A DNA stretch of 64,000 nucleotides from Streptomyces spinosus (GCF_020400655.1 NZ_JAINRC010000001.1:310001-374000); one strand, 5' to 3'; counted from the first letter of the stretch, positions 17,919-26,626 are shown. The notes: a model not told the origin generated them from the sequence alone. A program made the numbers and translations.

Positions 17919-18177
17919 GGGCTCGGCTCCGGCGGCCGTGTAGGAACCGCGTCACCATGGAGCCACATGTCGCCAAGACCCCGTAGGCAACGGTCGCCGG
18001 ACCCGGTACGCCTGCCTGGCGTCGATGCCATTGTCTGCGAAGCCGACACCGCGCTCCGCCACCGCACGGGCCACCGGCCCTCCCCCGCCTCGATCACCCC
18101 ATGCCCGCCTGCGCCGACATCGCCCGGACCGACAAGCACGCCCGCCGGCTCCGCGCCGCCAACCGGTCCGGCGGCTG
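17919..18177. other. Intergenic stretch, nothing recognised
   Basis: About 260 bases between the permease and the convergent DUF1048 gene. I see no ORF with a ribosome binding site and no clear terminator. Confidence 0.4.
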
Positions 18178-18504
18178 TCACTTCCCGGCCGTGCCGGGTT
18201 CCCCGCTGATGGATTCCTGGTAGGCATCCGCGTAGGTGGGGCAGTCCTTGATCAGGCCGTCGCAGAACGCGGCGACGTCGGTGCCGATGAGTTCCAGCAC
18301 TCCCTTGCCCGCGCCGACGCCCTCCTCGAAGAAGTCGACGATGCCGGGGAGGAGGGTTCCGTCGGACAGGCTGACCGGTCCGACCTTGAACAGGTACTTC
18401 TGCAACTCCTTGTAGACGATCTGGTAGTCCGGCGGGAGTGCCTTGACCCGGGCCAGGTGCGCCCGCCACTGTTTCTTGCCTTCGATGATGTCCTGGATGC
18501 TCAC
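18178..18504 (-). CDS. DUF1048-family protein (second copy)
   Basis: 108 residues, mainly helical, with the family pattern: WRAHLARVKALPPDYQIVYK followed by ELQKYLF, and a C-terminal VLELIGTDVAAFCDGLIKDC. The function of DUF1048 is unknown; such genes are repeatedly found after a padR regulator in Gram-positive bacteria. It lies 1 base after the sibling gene at 18506-18862, with GGAGG inside the end of that gene. Third and last gene of the padR operon. The two DUF1048 copies share the PDDYR/PPDYQ and G-D/IQAFC marks but differ widely, so the duplication is old. Confidence 0.88.
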   Translation of the reverse strand: MSIQDIIEGKKQWRAHLARVKALPPDYQIVYKELQKYLFKVGPVSLSDGTLLPGIVDFFEEGVGAGKGVLELIGTDVAAFCDGLIKDCPTYADAYQESISGEPGTAGK

Positions 18505-18505
18505 G

Positions 18506-18862
18506 TCAGCCTCCCAGCCGGCTCAGTTTCCTCGCGACGTTCCTGTTCAGCTGCTCGCGCCACCGGTCGCGATACGTCCGGGCCCCTGCTCCGCCGGCCA
18601 GCGCCGCGCAGAAGGCCTGGATGTCGTCACCGAGCACCTCGTGGACGCTCTGCCCGTCCGCTGCCGACACTTCGAGCAGCCCCAGGGCGGAGTCGAGGAT
18701 CGGCGTCAGGTTGCGGCCGGTGAAGTCCCCGTAGGGAAAGAGGTGGGCGGTGATCTGCCCCCACGCCGCCCGGTAGTCGTCGGGAAGGGCCTCGGCCCGG
18801 GCTTCGAACGCCTTCCATTCCCTGGTGAGATCGCTGCCTGTGACCTTCTCCCAGAAGTTCAT
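18506..18862 (-). CDS. DUF1048-family protein (first copy)
   Basis: 118 residues beginning MNFWEKVTGSDLTREWKAFE. The family segments are EARAEALPDDYRAAWGQITA and VHEVLGDDIQAFCAALAGG. No membrane span. Its ATG overlaps the padR stop (ATGA at 18859-18862), so its translation is coupled to padR. Known for the family: linkage to PadR regulators, and possible control of a membrane or drug response; no function is proven. The C-terminus is basic (RWREQLNRNVARKL). Confidence 0.88.
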   Translation of the reverse strand: MNFWEKVTGSDLTREWKAFEARAEALPDDYRAAWGQITAHLFPYGDFTGRNLTPILDSALGLLEVSAADGQSVHEVLGDDIQAFCAALAGGAGARTYRDRWREQLNRNVARKLSRLGG

Positions 18863-19185
18863 CTCCCGCCTTCCTTTAGCCTGTTGATGCGTGATGAGAG
18901 GTACTGCCACTTCGTCCAGAACTTCGCGAGTTCCTCGCGTCCGGCGTCGTTGAGCGCGTAGAACTTGCGCGGCGGGCCGACTCCGGACGGCCGTTTCGTC
19001 ACCTGGACGAGCCCGTTCCTCTCCAGCCGCAGCAAAATGGTGTACACCGTGCCCTCGATGACATCGGTGAAGCCGAGCTCGTTCAGCCGGCGGGTGATGG
19101 CGTACCCGTAGGTTTCCTCACTGCCGATGATTTCGAGCACGCACCCTTCGAGCGTGCCCTTCAGCATCTCCGTCAGGTCGTCCAT
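18859..19185 (-). CDS. PadR-family transcriptional repressor
   Basis: 108 residues, a single winged-helix domain of the PadR s2 type: LKGTLEGCVLEIIGSEETYG, YAITRRLNELGF, IEGTVYTILLRLERNGLV, then the wing and a short C-terminal dimerisation helix (REELAKFWTKWQYLSSRI). PadR proteins repress their own operon and are released by small phenolic or lipophilic ligands. An inverted repeat lies at 19217-19246 just before the gene, overlapping a likely promoter, which suggests autoregulation. The gene heads a three-gene operon with the two DUF1048 genes. GAGGAGCACCCGCG precedes the ATG. Confidence 0.92.
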   Translation of the reverse strand: MDDLTEMLKGTLEGCVLEIIGSEETYGYAITRRLNELGFTDVIEGTVYTILLRLERNGLVQVTKRPSGVGPPRKFYALNDAGREELAKFWTKWQYLSSRINRLKEGGR

Positions 19186-19216
19186 CGCGGGTGCTCCTCA
19201 GCCCTGCCGGTACTGC

Positions 19217-19246
19217 GTGATACCAAATACCGCTATACCGTATCAC
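19217..19246 (-). promoter_or_regulatory. Operator-like inverted repeat before padR
   Basis: GTGATAC (19217-19223) and GTATCAC (19240-19246) are perfect inverted arms 16 bases apart; ATACC also recurs between them. The AT-rich block lies 32-61 bases before the padR ATG where a promoter is expected. Likely PadR binding site. Confidence 0.55.
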
Positions 19247-19335
19247 CAAGTAGCGGAAGGGGCCGAAGGGCGGGCCGTTGACGTCGATGCCCTGAACCTG
19301 ACAACGACTGGCGTCCCGGTGCCCTCTCAGCGGGG

Positions 19336-19867
19336 GTCAAGCGCCTCCTCCAGGGCGCGCCCGCCGAGCAGGTCCTCAACCCCTCGGCGGTCGACGACCC
19401 CGGTCTGATCGCCTACTTCGCCGGCCTGGGAGCCGAACGCCGCCGGGCCCGCCGCCCCCGCACCCCCGAAGGCACCTCGTGATTCTCTTCCGTCTCGCCG
19501 ACCCGTCTCATCGCGCCGGTCTTCGCCCTGCTGGGCGCGGCCGGGATCCTGGCCCTGGGTCCGATGCCCGCGCCGGCCGCCCACGCCGGCTGCACCACCG
19601 CGGCCCACCGGGTCATCGGCGGCCCGGAGCCGGCGGGCGCCATCGGCGTGGCCCTCGGCCCGGTCCGTACCGCTGTGCGGCGCCCTGGCCGGTACCGGGC
19701 TGCCGGCGCTGCTCGCCGGTGCCGTGACGGCGCACGTACGCAAGGGCGACGGGCTGACCAAGCTTCTCCCGGCGGTGACATGCGCGGCCCTGGTCGTCTG
19801 GTATCCCGTAGTCCTCGCCGGCCTTGGACCCGCTCCGGGAGACTGTCGGCGGCCGCCCGTCCTGTGA
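19336..19867 (+). pseudogene. Gene debris: C-terminal scrap followed by a frameshifted membrane protein
   Basis: From 19336 to TGA 19482 one frame reads VKRLLQGAPAEQVLNPSAVD and ends RRPRTPEGTS, a plausible C-terminus of unknown family with no start. Right after, a frame with a signal-like hydrophobic segment (LLGAAGILALGPMPAPAAHA) runs until about 19670, then a different frame continues as CGALAGTGLPALLAGAVTAH and KLLPAVTCAALVVWYPVVLA to TGA 19867. Two hydrophobic parts in two frames suggest one membrane protein broken by a frameshift. I cannot name the family. Confidence 0.45.
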
Positions 19868-19900
19868 GCGGGCCCACGGCGGGGCTGGCGGACTGGCTCT

Positions 19901-20572
19901 GTGGTTCCGCTGAAGGTCGCGGCGGATCAGATCGCGTCCTCCTCGCTTACCGGCGCCAGTGTGGTGTCAGTCTGCGCGCTGTTCTTCACCGTCGCGTCGT
20001 TCTGGTGGCTCAACGCCCGACAGGGACGCCTGAAGGCGTGGGAACCTCATTCCTTCGCGGCGATCGTCCACGGTTCCACCGCACGCCTACGACTGCCGCT
20101 CGTCCTGCACAACACCGGTCCCAAGCCGATCGTCGTGCAGGACCTCATCCTGACCTTCCCCGATGAGCCCGCCTCTCATCTGCCGCTCCTGTGGGTGTCC
20201 TCCCCGTCCCGGCTCCAACCGGGGCCGGACGAGGAGGCGAAGCTGCCCGCCGGTTTCGTCGTGCCCGGCAGGGAAGCGCAACAGCTCTTCCTCGAGTTCG
20301 AGGCACCGTTTTCCGGATTCCTCCCGAAGGCCCGTGACTACAAGGCCCAGATACAGGTGCGGGTCGGCCACCGCAAGGGATGGCGGCCCTTGCCGACGTT
20401 CAGCTTGAGGGCCGCCAACATCGTCGATCCAGGTCGCTACACCGTTTACAACAACGCACCGGTCGAGCTGACGAAGGAAGACCAGAGGAGAGCGGATGCC
20501 GCTCCTCGAACTGCTGGAAGAACACGGGGACGGCTCCCCTCCGGGCGGCAGGAGACAGGGGCACCCGCCTGA
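19901..20572 (+). CDS. Membrane-anchored protein of unknown function
   Basis: 223 residues. One membrane span near the N-terminus (VVSVCALFFTVASFWWLNA) is followed by a soluble part rich in beta-strands with LPLVLHNTGPKPIVVQDLIL, which looks like an immunoglobulin-type or similar beta-sandwich, and a disordered Arg/Pro-rich tail of about 30 residues. I do not recognise a family. The GTG start at 19901 has no strong ribosome binding site. It lies alone between gene debris and RNase J. Confidence 0.6.
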   Translation: MVPLKVAADQIASSSLTGASVVSVCALFFTVASFWWLNARQGRLKAWEPHSFAAIVHGSTARLRLPLVLHNTGPKPIVVQDLILTFPDEPASHLPLLWVSSPSRLQPGPDEEAKLPAGFVVPGREAQQLFLEFEAPFSGFLPKARDYKAQIQVRVGHRKGWRPLPTFSLRAANIVDPGRYTVYNNAPVELTKEDQRRADAAPRTAGRTRGRLPSGRQETGAPA

Positions 20573-20805
20573 TGACGGCGACGCCCGCACAAGCGGCTGA
20601 CGCCGCCGACACAAGCGGCTGACGCCGAGTCCCGGATCGAGGGGCACGACGGGCGATCAGCGAGGCAGGCATCGCCTGCGGAGCCGGAGCGCACCCGCTC
20701 GGACTCCCCCGCCGGCCGCGTCCGCAGGGGCCTGCCGTCGTGTCGGGCGCTCGGATCCCGTAGGCGGTGGATCACCCCGCCCGGCTTTCCGGGTACCGTC
20801 AGAGC
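20573..20805. other. Intergenic region with a 17-bp direct repeat
   Basis: ACAAGCGGCTGACGCCG occurs at 20589-20605 and again at 20611-20627, a 22-bp period. The rest shows nothing clear apart from the presumed promoter of the RNase J gene. Confidence 0.5.
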
Positions 20806-22491
20806 ATGAGTCATCCGCACCCCGAACTGAAAGCCGCCCCGCCCCTTGCCGAAGGGGGGCTGCGGGTCATCGCCCTGGGCGGCCTGGGTGAGATCGGCCG
20901 CAACATGACCGTCTTCGAGCACGCGGGCAAGCTGCTCATCGTCGACTGCGGCGTGCTGTTCCCCGAGGAGACCCAGCCCGGTGTGGACGTGATCCTGCCG
21001 GACTTCACCTCGATCCGTGACCGGCTCGACGACGTCGTGGGCATCGTCCTCACCCATGGCCACGAGGACCACATCGGCGGCGTGCCGTACCTCCTGCGCG
21101 AACGGCGCGACATCCCCGTCGTCGGTTCCAAGCTGACGCTGGCGTTCCTGGAGGCCAAGCTCAAGGAACACGGCATCCGGCCGCGCACGGTGCGGGTGCG
21201 GGAGGGCGACCGGCGTGGTTTCGGGCCCTTCGACTGCGAGTTCGTGGCGGTCAACCACTCCATCCCCGACAGCCTCGCGGTCGCGATCCGCACCCGGGCC
21301 GGGATGGTGCTGCACACCGGCGACTTCAAGATGGACCAGTTCCCTCTCGACGACCGCATCACCGATCTGCGCGCCTTCGCGCGCCTCGGCGAGGAGGGCG
21401 TGGACCTTTTCCTCACCGACTCCACCAACGCCGAAGTGCCCGGCTTCACCACCTCCGAGCGAGAGCTGAACCCGGCGATCGAGCAGGTGATGCGCACCGC
21501 GCCGCGCCGGGTCATCGTCTCCAGCTTCGCCAGCCATGTGCACCGTATCCAGCAGGTCCTGGACGCCGCCCACCAGCACGGCCGCAAGGTCGCCTTCGTC
21601 GGCCGGTCCATGGTCCGCAACATGGGCATCGCCCGTGACCTCGGCTACCTGAAGGTCCCCTCCGGTCTGGTCGTGAGCACGAAGGAGTTGGAGAAGCTCC
21701 CGGACCACAAGATCACTCTGGTGTGCACCGGCTCCCAGGGCGAACCGATGGCCGCGCTGTCACGGATGGCCAACCGCGACCACGTGATCCGCATCGGCAA
21801 GGGCGACACCGTCCTGCTCGCCAGCTCCCTCATCCCCGGCAACGAGAACGCCATCTACCGGGTGATCAACGGACTCACCCGGTGGGGCGCCCACGTGGTC
21901 CACAAGGGCAACGCCAAGGTACACGTCTCCGGGCACGCCAGCGCCGGCGAACTCGTCTACTGCTACAACATCGTCAAGCCCCGCAACGTCATGCCCGTGC
22001 ACGGCGAATGGCGCCACCTGCGGGCCAACGCCGACCTCGCCATCCGCACCGGTGTCGACCCCGACCGGGTCGTCATCGCCGAGGACGGCGTCGTCGTCGA
22101 CCTCGTCGACGGGCGCGCGTCCATCACCGGCAAGGTCCCCGCCGGCAATGTCTACGTGGACGGCATGGAAGTCGGCGGCGCCACCGAAGCGTCCCTCAAG
22201 GACCGCCTCACCCTCGCCGCCGAAGGCGTGGTCACGGTGGTGGCGATCGTCGACGCGGACACCGGCGCCCTCGCGGAGGCCCCCGACTTCCTGGCCCGCG
22301 GCTTCGTGCACGACGACACCACCTTCGAGCCGGTCGTCCCCGTCATCGAGAAGACTCTGGCCACCGCGGCCGAGGAAGGCGTCGGGGACGCGCGCCAACT
22401 CGAACAGCTCCTCGCCCGCGCCGTGGCGAACTGGGCGTTCCGCACCCACCGCCGCAAGCCCCTCATCATCCCCGTCATCATCGACGCCTGA
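20806..22491 (+). CDS. rnj: Ribonuclease J
   Basis: 561 residues, full length. Metallo-beta-lactamase motifs: THGHEDHIGG (H84, H86, D88, H89), VNHSIPDSLA, LHTGDFKMD, and the beta-CASP motifs SFASHVHRIQQVLDAA and HVSGHASAGEL; VHGEWRHLRANADLA and a C-terminal dimerisation domain follow. It is a 5'-3' exonuclease and endonuclease in mRNA decay and rRNA processing. Compared with the standard Streptomyces protein as I remember it, this copy has many changes in the C-terminal part, and its neighbours (debris, MerR) are not the usual dapA region, so I take it as a paralogue. The ATG at 20806 has only a weak GAG before it. Confidence 0.93.
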   Translation: MSHPHPELKAAPPLAEGGLRVIALGGLGEIGRNMTVFEHAGKLLIVDCGVLFPEETQPGVDVILPDFTSIRDRLDDVVGIVLTHGHEDHIGGVPYLLRERRDIPVVGSKLTLAFLEAKLKEHGIRPRTVRVREGDRRGFGPFDCEFVAVNHSIPDSLAVAIRTRAGMVLHTGDFKMDQFPLDDRITDLRAFARLGEEGVDLFLTDSTNAEVPGFTTSERELNPAIEQVMRTAPRRVIVSSFASHVHRIQQVLDAAHQHGRKVAFVGRSMVRNMGIARDLGYLKVPSGLVVSTKELEKLPDHKITLVCTGSQGEPMAALSRMANRDHVIRIGKGDTVLLASSLIPGNENAIYRVINGLTRWGAHVVHKGNAKVHVSGHASAGELVYCYNIVKPRNVMPVHGEWRHLRANADLAIRTGVDPDRVVIAEDGVVVDLVDGRASITGKVPAGNVYVDGMEVGGATEASLKDRLTLAAEGVVTVVAIVDADTGALAEAPDFLARGFVHDDTTFEPVVPVIEKTLATAAEEGVGDARQLEQLLARAVANWAFRTHRRKPLIIPVIIDA

Positions 22492-22517
22492 GCCACGGCC
22501 CGGCTGCGACGTCCCTG

Positions 22518-22862
22518 TCAGGCTGACCTCGTCGCCTCGGGCCGGCCGCCTTCGGCGCGCAGTTGTTCGTTGATGCGCTGGGCCTCCGCGAGCTGGTCTT
22601 CGAGGATGACGATGCGGCAGGCGGCCTCTATGGCAGTGCCCTGGTCGACGAGTTCGCGGGCGCGGGCGGCGATGCGCAGCTGGTAGCGGGAGTAGCGGCG
22701 ATGTCCGCCCTCGGAGCGCAGCGGGGCGATCAGGCGGTGTTCGCCGAGGGCCCGGAGGAAGGCGGGTGTGGTGCCGAGCATCTCGGCGGCCCGGCCCATG
22801 GTGTAGGCGGGGTAGTCGTCATCGTCGAGAGGGGCGACGGGACGGGAACCGGCAGGCGGCAT
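22518..22862 (-). CDS. Small MerR-family regulator
   Basis: 114 residues. A MerR-type winged helix: [20 protein letters not shown], then [20 protein letters not shown], followed by a short coiled helix ([18 protein letters not shown]). There is no long effector domain and no metal-binding Cys. A highly acidic patch ([10 protein letters not shown]) precedes the domain. The start ATG 22862 has AGAGG 4 bases upstream. It converges on RNase J with a 26-bp gap. A 13-bp-arm hairpin lies just upstream in its leader. Targets unknown; similar small MerR proteins act in heat or redox stress. Confidence 0.85.
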   Translation of the reverse strand: MPPAGSRPVAPLDDDDYPAYTMGRAAEMLGTTPAFLRALGEHRLIAPLRSEGGHRRYSRYQLRIAARARELVDQGTAIEAACRIVILEDQLAEAQRINEQLRAEGGRPEATRSA

Positions 22863-23503
22863 AGACCTCTTCTTTCGGGGACGCGTCGGGGGGCCCGGGT
22901 GCAGTACCGGCACCCGGGCCCCGAGCTTTCAACACCATCTACCGGCGCACAGCGCCGGCCTTCTTGTTCCGCAGGGACCGCCTCGGAGGGCGGGGCTGCG
23001 GGGATCGCGACTGCGTGACCGGGGACCACCTTCCAATCCGGGGCCTTGCGGTACCCGGGCGGACTGCTTCCTCGCCCGGGCGATCCTGATGGCGCTCTGC
23101 TCCTTACCTCTCGATTGCGCGGATACCACAGGTGCTGCTCACAGCCCCGCTGGGGCCGTTTCCTTCTCGTCTGCCTGCACAGCAGTTCGTGTCTGCTGTG
23201 CCCACTTCGACTTCTGGGTACGCAGTAACGCTAACCCTGCGGTGCCGGAATGTCTACTGCCGCCACGACAGTTTTTCTCCATGGAGTACACGTGACCTGC
23301 TAGCGCAGGCACTCCCGGAAGAGCACCACTCGGATGGCGGTCCGGCGCTGTGCCCGCTCACGCGGACATCCGGAGACAGGTGCGGCTTCCGCCGCAGCGA
23401 GCCGAGTGCTCCCAGAGGCGGGGCCACGGGGAGGGGGTGCGGCAGGTGAGGCGAGGAAGTCGGCCGGAGGAGCCGCCGGCGCCGTGCGAACCGGCACGGC
23501 GCG
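22863..23503. other. 640-bp gap: leader of the MerR gene and no other gene seen
   Basis: A perfect hairpin lies at 22890-22922 (GGGGCCCGGGTGC paired with GCACCCGGGCCCC, 7-nt loop) in the presumed leader of the MerR gene, and a smaller one (CCGGCGC/GCGCCGG) follows near 22937. From 23100 to 23290 the base composition is less GC-rich than the surroundings. I find no supportable protein; a small RNA or long leader is possible. Confidence 0.4.
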
Positions 23504-23992
23504 TCATTCCGAAGGGATGCGGAACTCGAATTCGGGACGGTCCCACGGAACGGCGGGCGGGTTCGCGAGTGCGGTCCCGGTCCGCACCGCACCGGCGCGG
23601 TGGTAGAAGTCCTCGGCGGGAACGTGCGACACGACCTTGACACGGTCGAGCCCGGCGGCACGGGCCTCGGACTTCATGTGCGCGACGAGCAGCCGTCCGA
23701 TACCCCGTCCTTGCACTTCGTCCGCGACGAACAGCAGGTCGAGCTCCGGTGGGGCGAGGACGAGCGAGTAGAACCCGAGGACCCGGCCTCCCTGCTCGTC
23801 GGCGCCGACGGCCACGAAGGCGCGGTGGGCCTCGATGTAGTCAGGCCCGACCCGGTAGCCCGCGACTGCGGCCGCGTACTTGCCCTGGTAGGCGCCCGAG
23901 CCACGCACGAGCCGCGTGAGCCGTCTGGCATCCCGCGCACGTGCCCTCCGTATCGTGACCGACTGGCTGATCGGGGATGTGCGTGGGCTCAT
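23504..23992 (-). CDS. GNAT-family N-acetyltransferase
   Basis: 162 residues. The domain starts with VTIRRARARDARRLTRLVRG; the acetyl-CoA site is in LLFVADEVQGRGIGRLLVAH (Q-G-R-G-I-G), followed by LDRVKVVSHVPAEDFYHRAG, a standard GNAT ending. Substrate unknown. I chose ATG 23992; there is no Shine-Dalgarno sequence before it, but CATACT stands 6 bases upstream, so the message may be leaderless. Longer versions would include low-quality Arg-rich sequence. Confidence 0.85.
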   Translation of the reverse strand: MSPRTSPISQSVTIRRARARDARRLTRLVRGSGAYQGKYAAAVAGYRVGPDYIEAHRAFVAVGADEQGGRVLGFYSLVLAPPELDLLFVADEVQGRGIGRLLVAHMKSEARAAGLDRVKVVSHVPAEDFYHRAGAVRTGTALANPPAVPWDRPEFEFRIPSE

Positions 23993-24270
23993 CGGGGGAG
24001 TATGCCGCACATGGCCGTGCCGACGTGCGGCGGGTCGGCTGCCGGGGAAGCCCCGCGCTGCTCCCGGGAACCGTCTGCCCAGGCCCCGGTCGACCGAGTC
24101 GCTGCCGCCGCACCGGCCGCGCTCCGACAGCACATGGGGCCCGGACCTCTGCGGAGCCGTGGAAGGGGGTGTTCAAGGAGCGCGCTGGGGCCCGACCGTG
24201 GAGCGCCGGCAGGATCGCGCGGCACGCGCGGTCGCCGTCCGGCCCCGGAGAAGGGAACGGTCGGGTGCCG
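23993..24270. other. Intergenic stretch, nothing recognised
   Basis: About 280 bases between the GNAT gene and the DCC remnant. No start with a ribosome binding site and no domain in any frame. Confidence 0.4.
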
Positions 24271-24528
24271 TCACTGCGGCTGCTGCGCTGACCGGTGCGC
24301 ATGGTCGCCCGCACGGCACGCGCCTGTGCCGCCCGGCAGTTGGTGGCGCCGGGCGGCGACCAGCCTGTAGACGCCGTGGGTGAGCCACCGGATGGGGACC
24401 GTGAGCAAACTGACATGACGGGTGATGGGCCGTACCGAGGCGGTGCAGAAGCCGCAATCGCCGTCGTAGACAAGCAGCGGAAGCCGTCGGGCCGGCCCTC
24501 GGCACGGTGAGAGGGGTTCTTCGGATGC
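24271..24528 (-). pseudogene. DCC (DUF393) thiol-disulfide protein with internal deletion
   Basis: The minus strand reads LPLLVYDGDCGFCTASVR, the DCC-family N-terminus with its C-x-x-C site, then jumps to TVPIRWLTHGVYRLVAARRH and QLPGGTGAC, the family's C-terminus. About 65 residues between are missing (normal length 120-140). There is no start codon: the frame is continuous with the end of the HTTM gene and is opened only after its TGA. DCC proteins normally follow HTTM genes, so this is the third member of the cluster in decayed form. Whether a shortened product is made from a non-standard start is unknown. Confidence 0.65.
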
Positions 24529-25815
24529 TCACGCCCCTTGCAGGCACCCGTCCACCGATCGTCCGTGGCGCTCGCGGATTCCCCGCACCAGTGTGGTGAT
24601 CCGGCCACCGGTCCAGAGCAGAAGGGCTGTCGGCAGGAAGACGGAGTCGCTGACGATCATGGCGAGCGACAGGAAGGGGATCCCCAGGATGACCGCGATC
24701 CCGACGTGCTCGAGGATCATGACGGCAAGCAGCACGTTCTTGACCTTGCGGTACATGAGGGTGAAGGGAAAGGAGATCTGCATGATCACCGTGCCGTAGC
24801 ACAGCAGGAAGACCAGCAGCATGTTCGCCGAGGCGAGAGCGGTCAGCCACGGCCAGGGACGGAAGAGATCCAGCTGCATCGCGTAGTAGACGGCGCTTCC
24901 GTCCTGCCACTTCGTCCCTTGGCTCTTGTACAGGCCCGCCGAGGCGTAGATCAGACAGACCTGAGCCGCGATGACCAGCATCGCGCAGTTGTGCAGCATG
25001 GCGGCGCCGGAATCAAGCAGGGCGCGCGTCTCGTGACGGGGGGCCCATCGGTCCAGGGCGAACCACAGCCCCTGGAGGCTCCACATGACCCAGAAGATTC
25101 CGAGCCAGCCGTCCCAGTGAACACACGAAGCCCACAGCAGCGCGGGGCCGAGCACGGACCACAGTGCCACCCCGCCCCGGTCTGGCCGTGTGCCGTCGGC
25201 ACGATGTCCACGGCGGCGCGCGTCCAGCGACCAGACCTGACCACAGCGGGTGAAGGCCAGGTACACCGCCATGATCCGGATGATGTCGTCGCCTGCGTCG
25301 CCCGCGAAAGGACTCCGGTTCTCGATCGCGAGTACCCCCACGAGGAAGAACACCGCTGTGGCGCGGGTGCGCCAGCCCAGCATGAGCAGCACCGCGGCCG
25401 CGATCGCCCCGTGGTAGACGAGTTCGAACCACCACCGGCCACCCGACCAGGTGAGCACGGTGAACGCGTGGGTGTCAGCGGTAAGCATCCTGTTCATGGT
25501 CAGCGACCACGGGTTGTGGTCACCGAACAGCACGCGGCGGTTCGGCCACTCCCGGAGCAGGTAACAGGCGAAGAAGAAGCCGTAGCCGATGCGGATGACA
25601 GCGGCCTGGTACGGGGAGTGGGTGCGGCCGGCGAAGGCCATGAGGCGCGAAAGCCGCGCGATGACGCGTTCGCGCACGGCGATCCGAACGGCAGGATGCC
25701 CGGTTGTCGACGGCTGGGGATTCGCGGCCGATGAGGGCGGGGGTGCGGTGACGGCGTCTACGGGAGGTTGCGGCGCCGGAACGGCGACCGCCGCCGCGTT
25801 GCGGTTCTCGTACAC
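24529..25815 (-). CDS. HTTM-domain membrane protein (vitamin-K carboxylase-like)
   Basis: 428 residues with at least eight membrane spans. HTTM features: RIGYGFFFACYLLREWPNRR, LFGDHNPWS, FELVYHGAIAAAVLLMLGWR, then LIYASAGLYKSQGTKWQDGS and YYAMQLDLFRPWPW. The HTTM domain is the four-helix region of gamma-glutamyl carboxylases; bacterial members have no proven activity. GTG 25815 has AAGGAG 7 bases upstream, overlapping the end of the DUF5819 gene, so the two genes are coupled. A Pro/Ala-rich N-terminus of about 45 residues is probably disordered. Usually found with DUF5819 and DCC genes, as here. Confidence 0.88.
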   Translation of the reverse strand: MYENRNAAAVAVPAPQPPVDAVTAPPPSSAANPQPSTTGHPAVRIAVRERVIARLSRLMAFAGRTHSPYQAAVIRIGYGFFFACYLLREWPNRRVLFGDHNPWSLTMNRMLTADTHAFTVLTWSGGRWWFELVYHGAIAAAVLLMLGWRTRATAVFFLVGVLAIENRSPFAGDAGDDIIRIMAVYLAFTRCGQVWSLDARRRGHRADGTRPDRGGVALWSVLGPALLWASCVHWDGWLGIFWVMWSLQGLWFALDRWAPRHETRALLDSGAAMLHNCAMLVIAAQVCLIYASAGLYKSQGTKWQDGSAVYYAMQLDLFRPWPWLTALASANMLLVFLLCYGTVIMQISFPFTLMYRKVKNVLLAVMILEHVGIAVILGIPFLSLAMIVSDSVFLPTALLLWTGGRITTLVRGIRERHGRSVDGCLQGA

Positions 25816-25816
25816 G

Positions 25817-26626
25817 TCACAGCTCCTTGTAGAACTTCTCCTCGACCGGCCACCACGGCAGGATCCTGTAGGCCGTCGTGTCCGGCGCCTTCTTCCCCGT
25901 CCACTTCGGAGGGGCGACGTCAGTGGTACGGCTCGCGAGCTGGACACGGATGATGCGCTCCCCGTGCCACTGGCGGCCGAACCGCTGCAGTGCGATCCGC
26001 TCCAGGTATTCAGTGGAAAGGGCGCTGCGCATGCCGTTCGTAGGCTTTTCCTTCAAGTCATGCGTTTCCGTGTAGAAGTCCCAGGAACGGCGCAGTACGT
26101 TCTGATCCAAATGACTGGGAACCGGATTGTGTTTCATCGCTTCGAGATGCGAGAACGAGAGGTTTTCCCAGTCCCACGTGTGCCGGGCACCATGGCGTCC
26201 CAGTGTCTGGACCCGCGCACCGACCGACACGTTCTGGGCCAACGGATTGGGCGCGAACATCTGCCAGTTCTGACCGAATTCAGGATAGATATAACCGTTG
26301 ATCTTCTGCTGGTATCTGTTGGTCACGGAACTGGCCGGTGAGAGGGTCAGGAAAACCATGCAAAGGTGCCACAACGCCGCGCCGAGCAGAACGACGGCGG
26401 CGACCGTAAGAAGTGCCAGAGATGCCGTGGACCGGACACGCGTGGCGGCGTCTCCCCCTATTCCGTCGGCGAGGGATGCCTGGCCGGGGGCCTCCGCGCC
26501 GAGAAGCGCGGAGGGTCCGCTTTCCGGGCGCCGTGTCGCCGGACCGGCCGCCCCGGGGAAAAGCGTCGGCGTGTCGGGGCTTCGGGGCGGCGCGATGTCG
26601 CCCGTTTCTGTCATGAACTTCTCCAT
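25817..26626 (-). CDS. DUF5819-family membrane-anchored protein
   Basis: 269 residues. A disordered N-terminus of about 65 residues precedes one membrane span (ASLALLTVAAVVLLGAALWH), then an outside domain with the family marks NRYQQKINGYIYPEFGQNWQ, MFAPNPLAQNV and a WPVEEKFY end. The FGQNWQMFAPNP motif is typical of proteins encoded beside HTTM genes. ATG 26626 has AAGGA 8 bases upstream; an internal ATG at 26614 with GGAG is also possible. First gene of the DUF5819-HTTM-(DCC) unit. Function unknown. Confidence 0.87.
   Translation of the reverse strand: MEKFMTETGDIAPPRSPDTPTLFPGAAGPATRRPESGPSALLGAEAPGQASLADGIGGDAATRVRSTASLALLTVAAVVLLGAALWHLCMVFLTLSPASSVTNRYQQKINGYIYPEFGQNWQMFAPNPLAQNVSVGARVQTLGRHGARHTWDWENLSFSHLEAMKHNPVPSHLDQNVLRRSWDFYTETHDLKEKPTNGMRSALSTEYLERIALQRFGRQWHGERIIRVQLASRTTDVAPPKWTGKKAPDTTAYRILPWWPVEEKFYKEL

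Noticed and set aside
22929..23129. 66-codon ORF upstream of the MerR gene
   Set aside because: Arg/Gly/Pro-rich, no ribosome binding site, no family; more like a GC-driven open frame.
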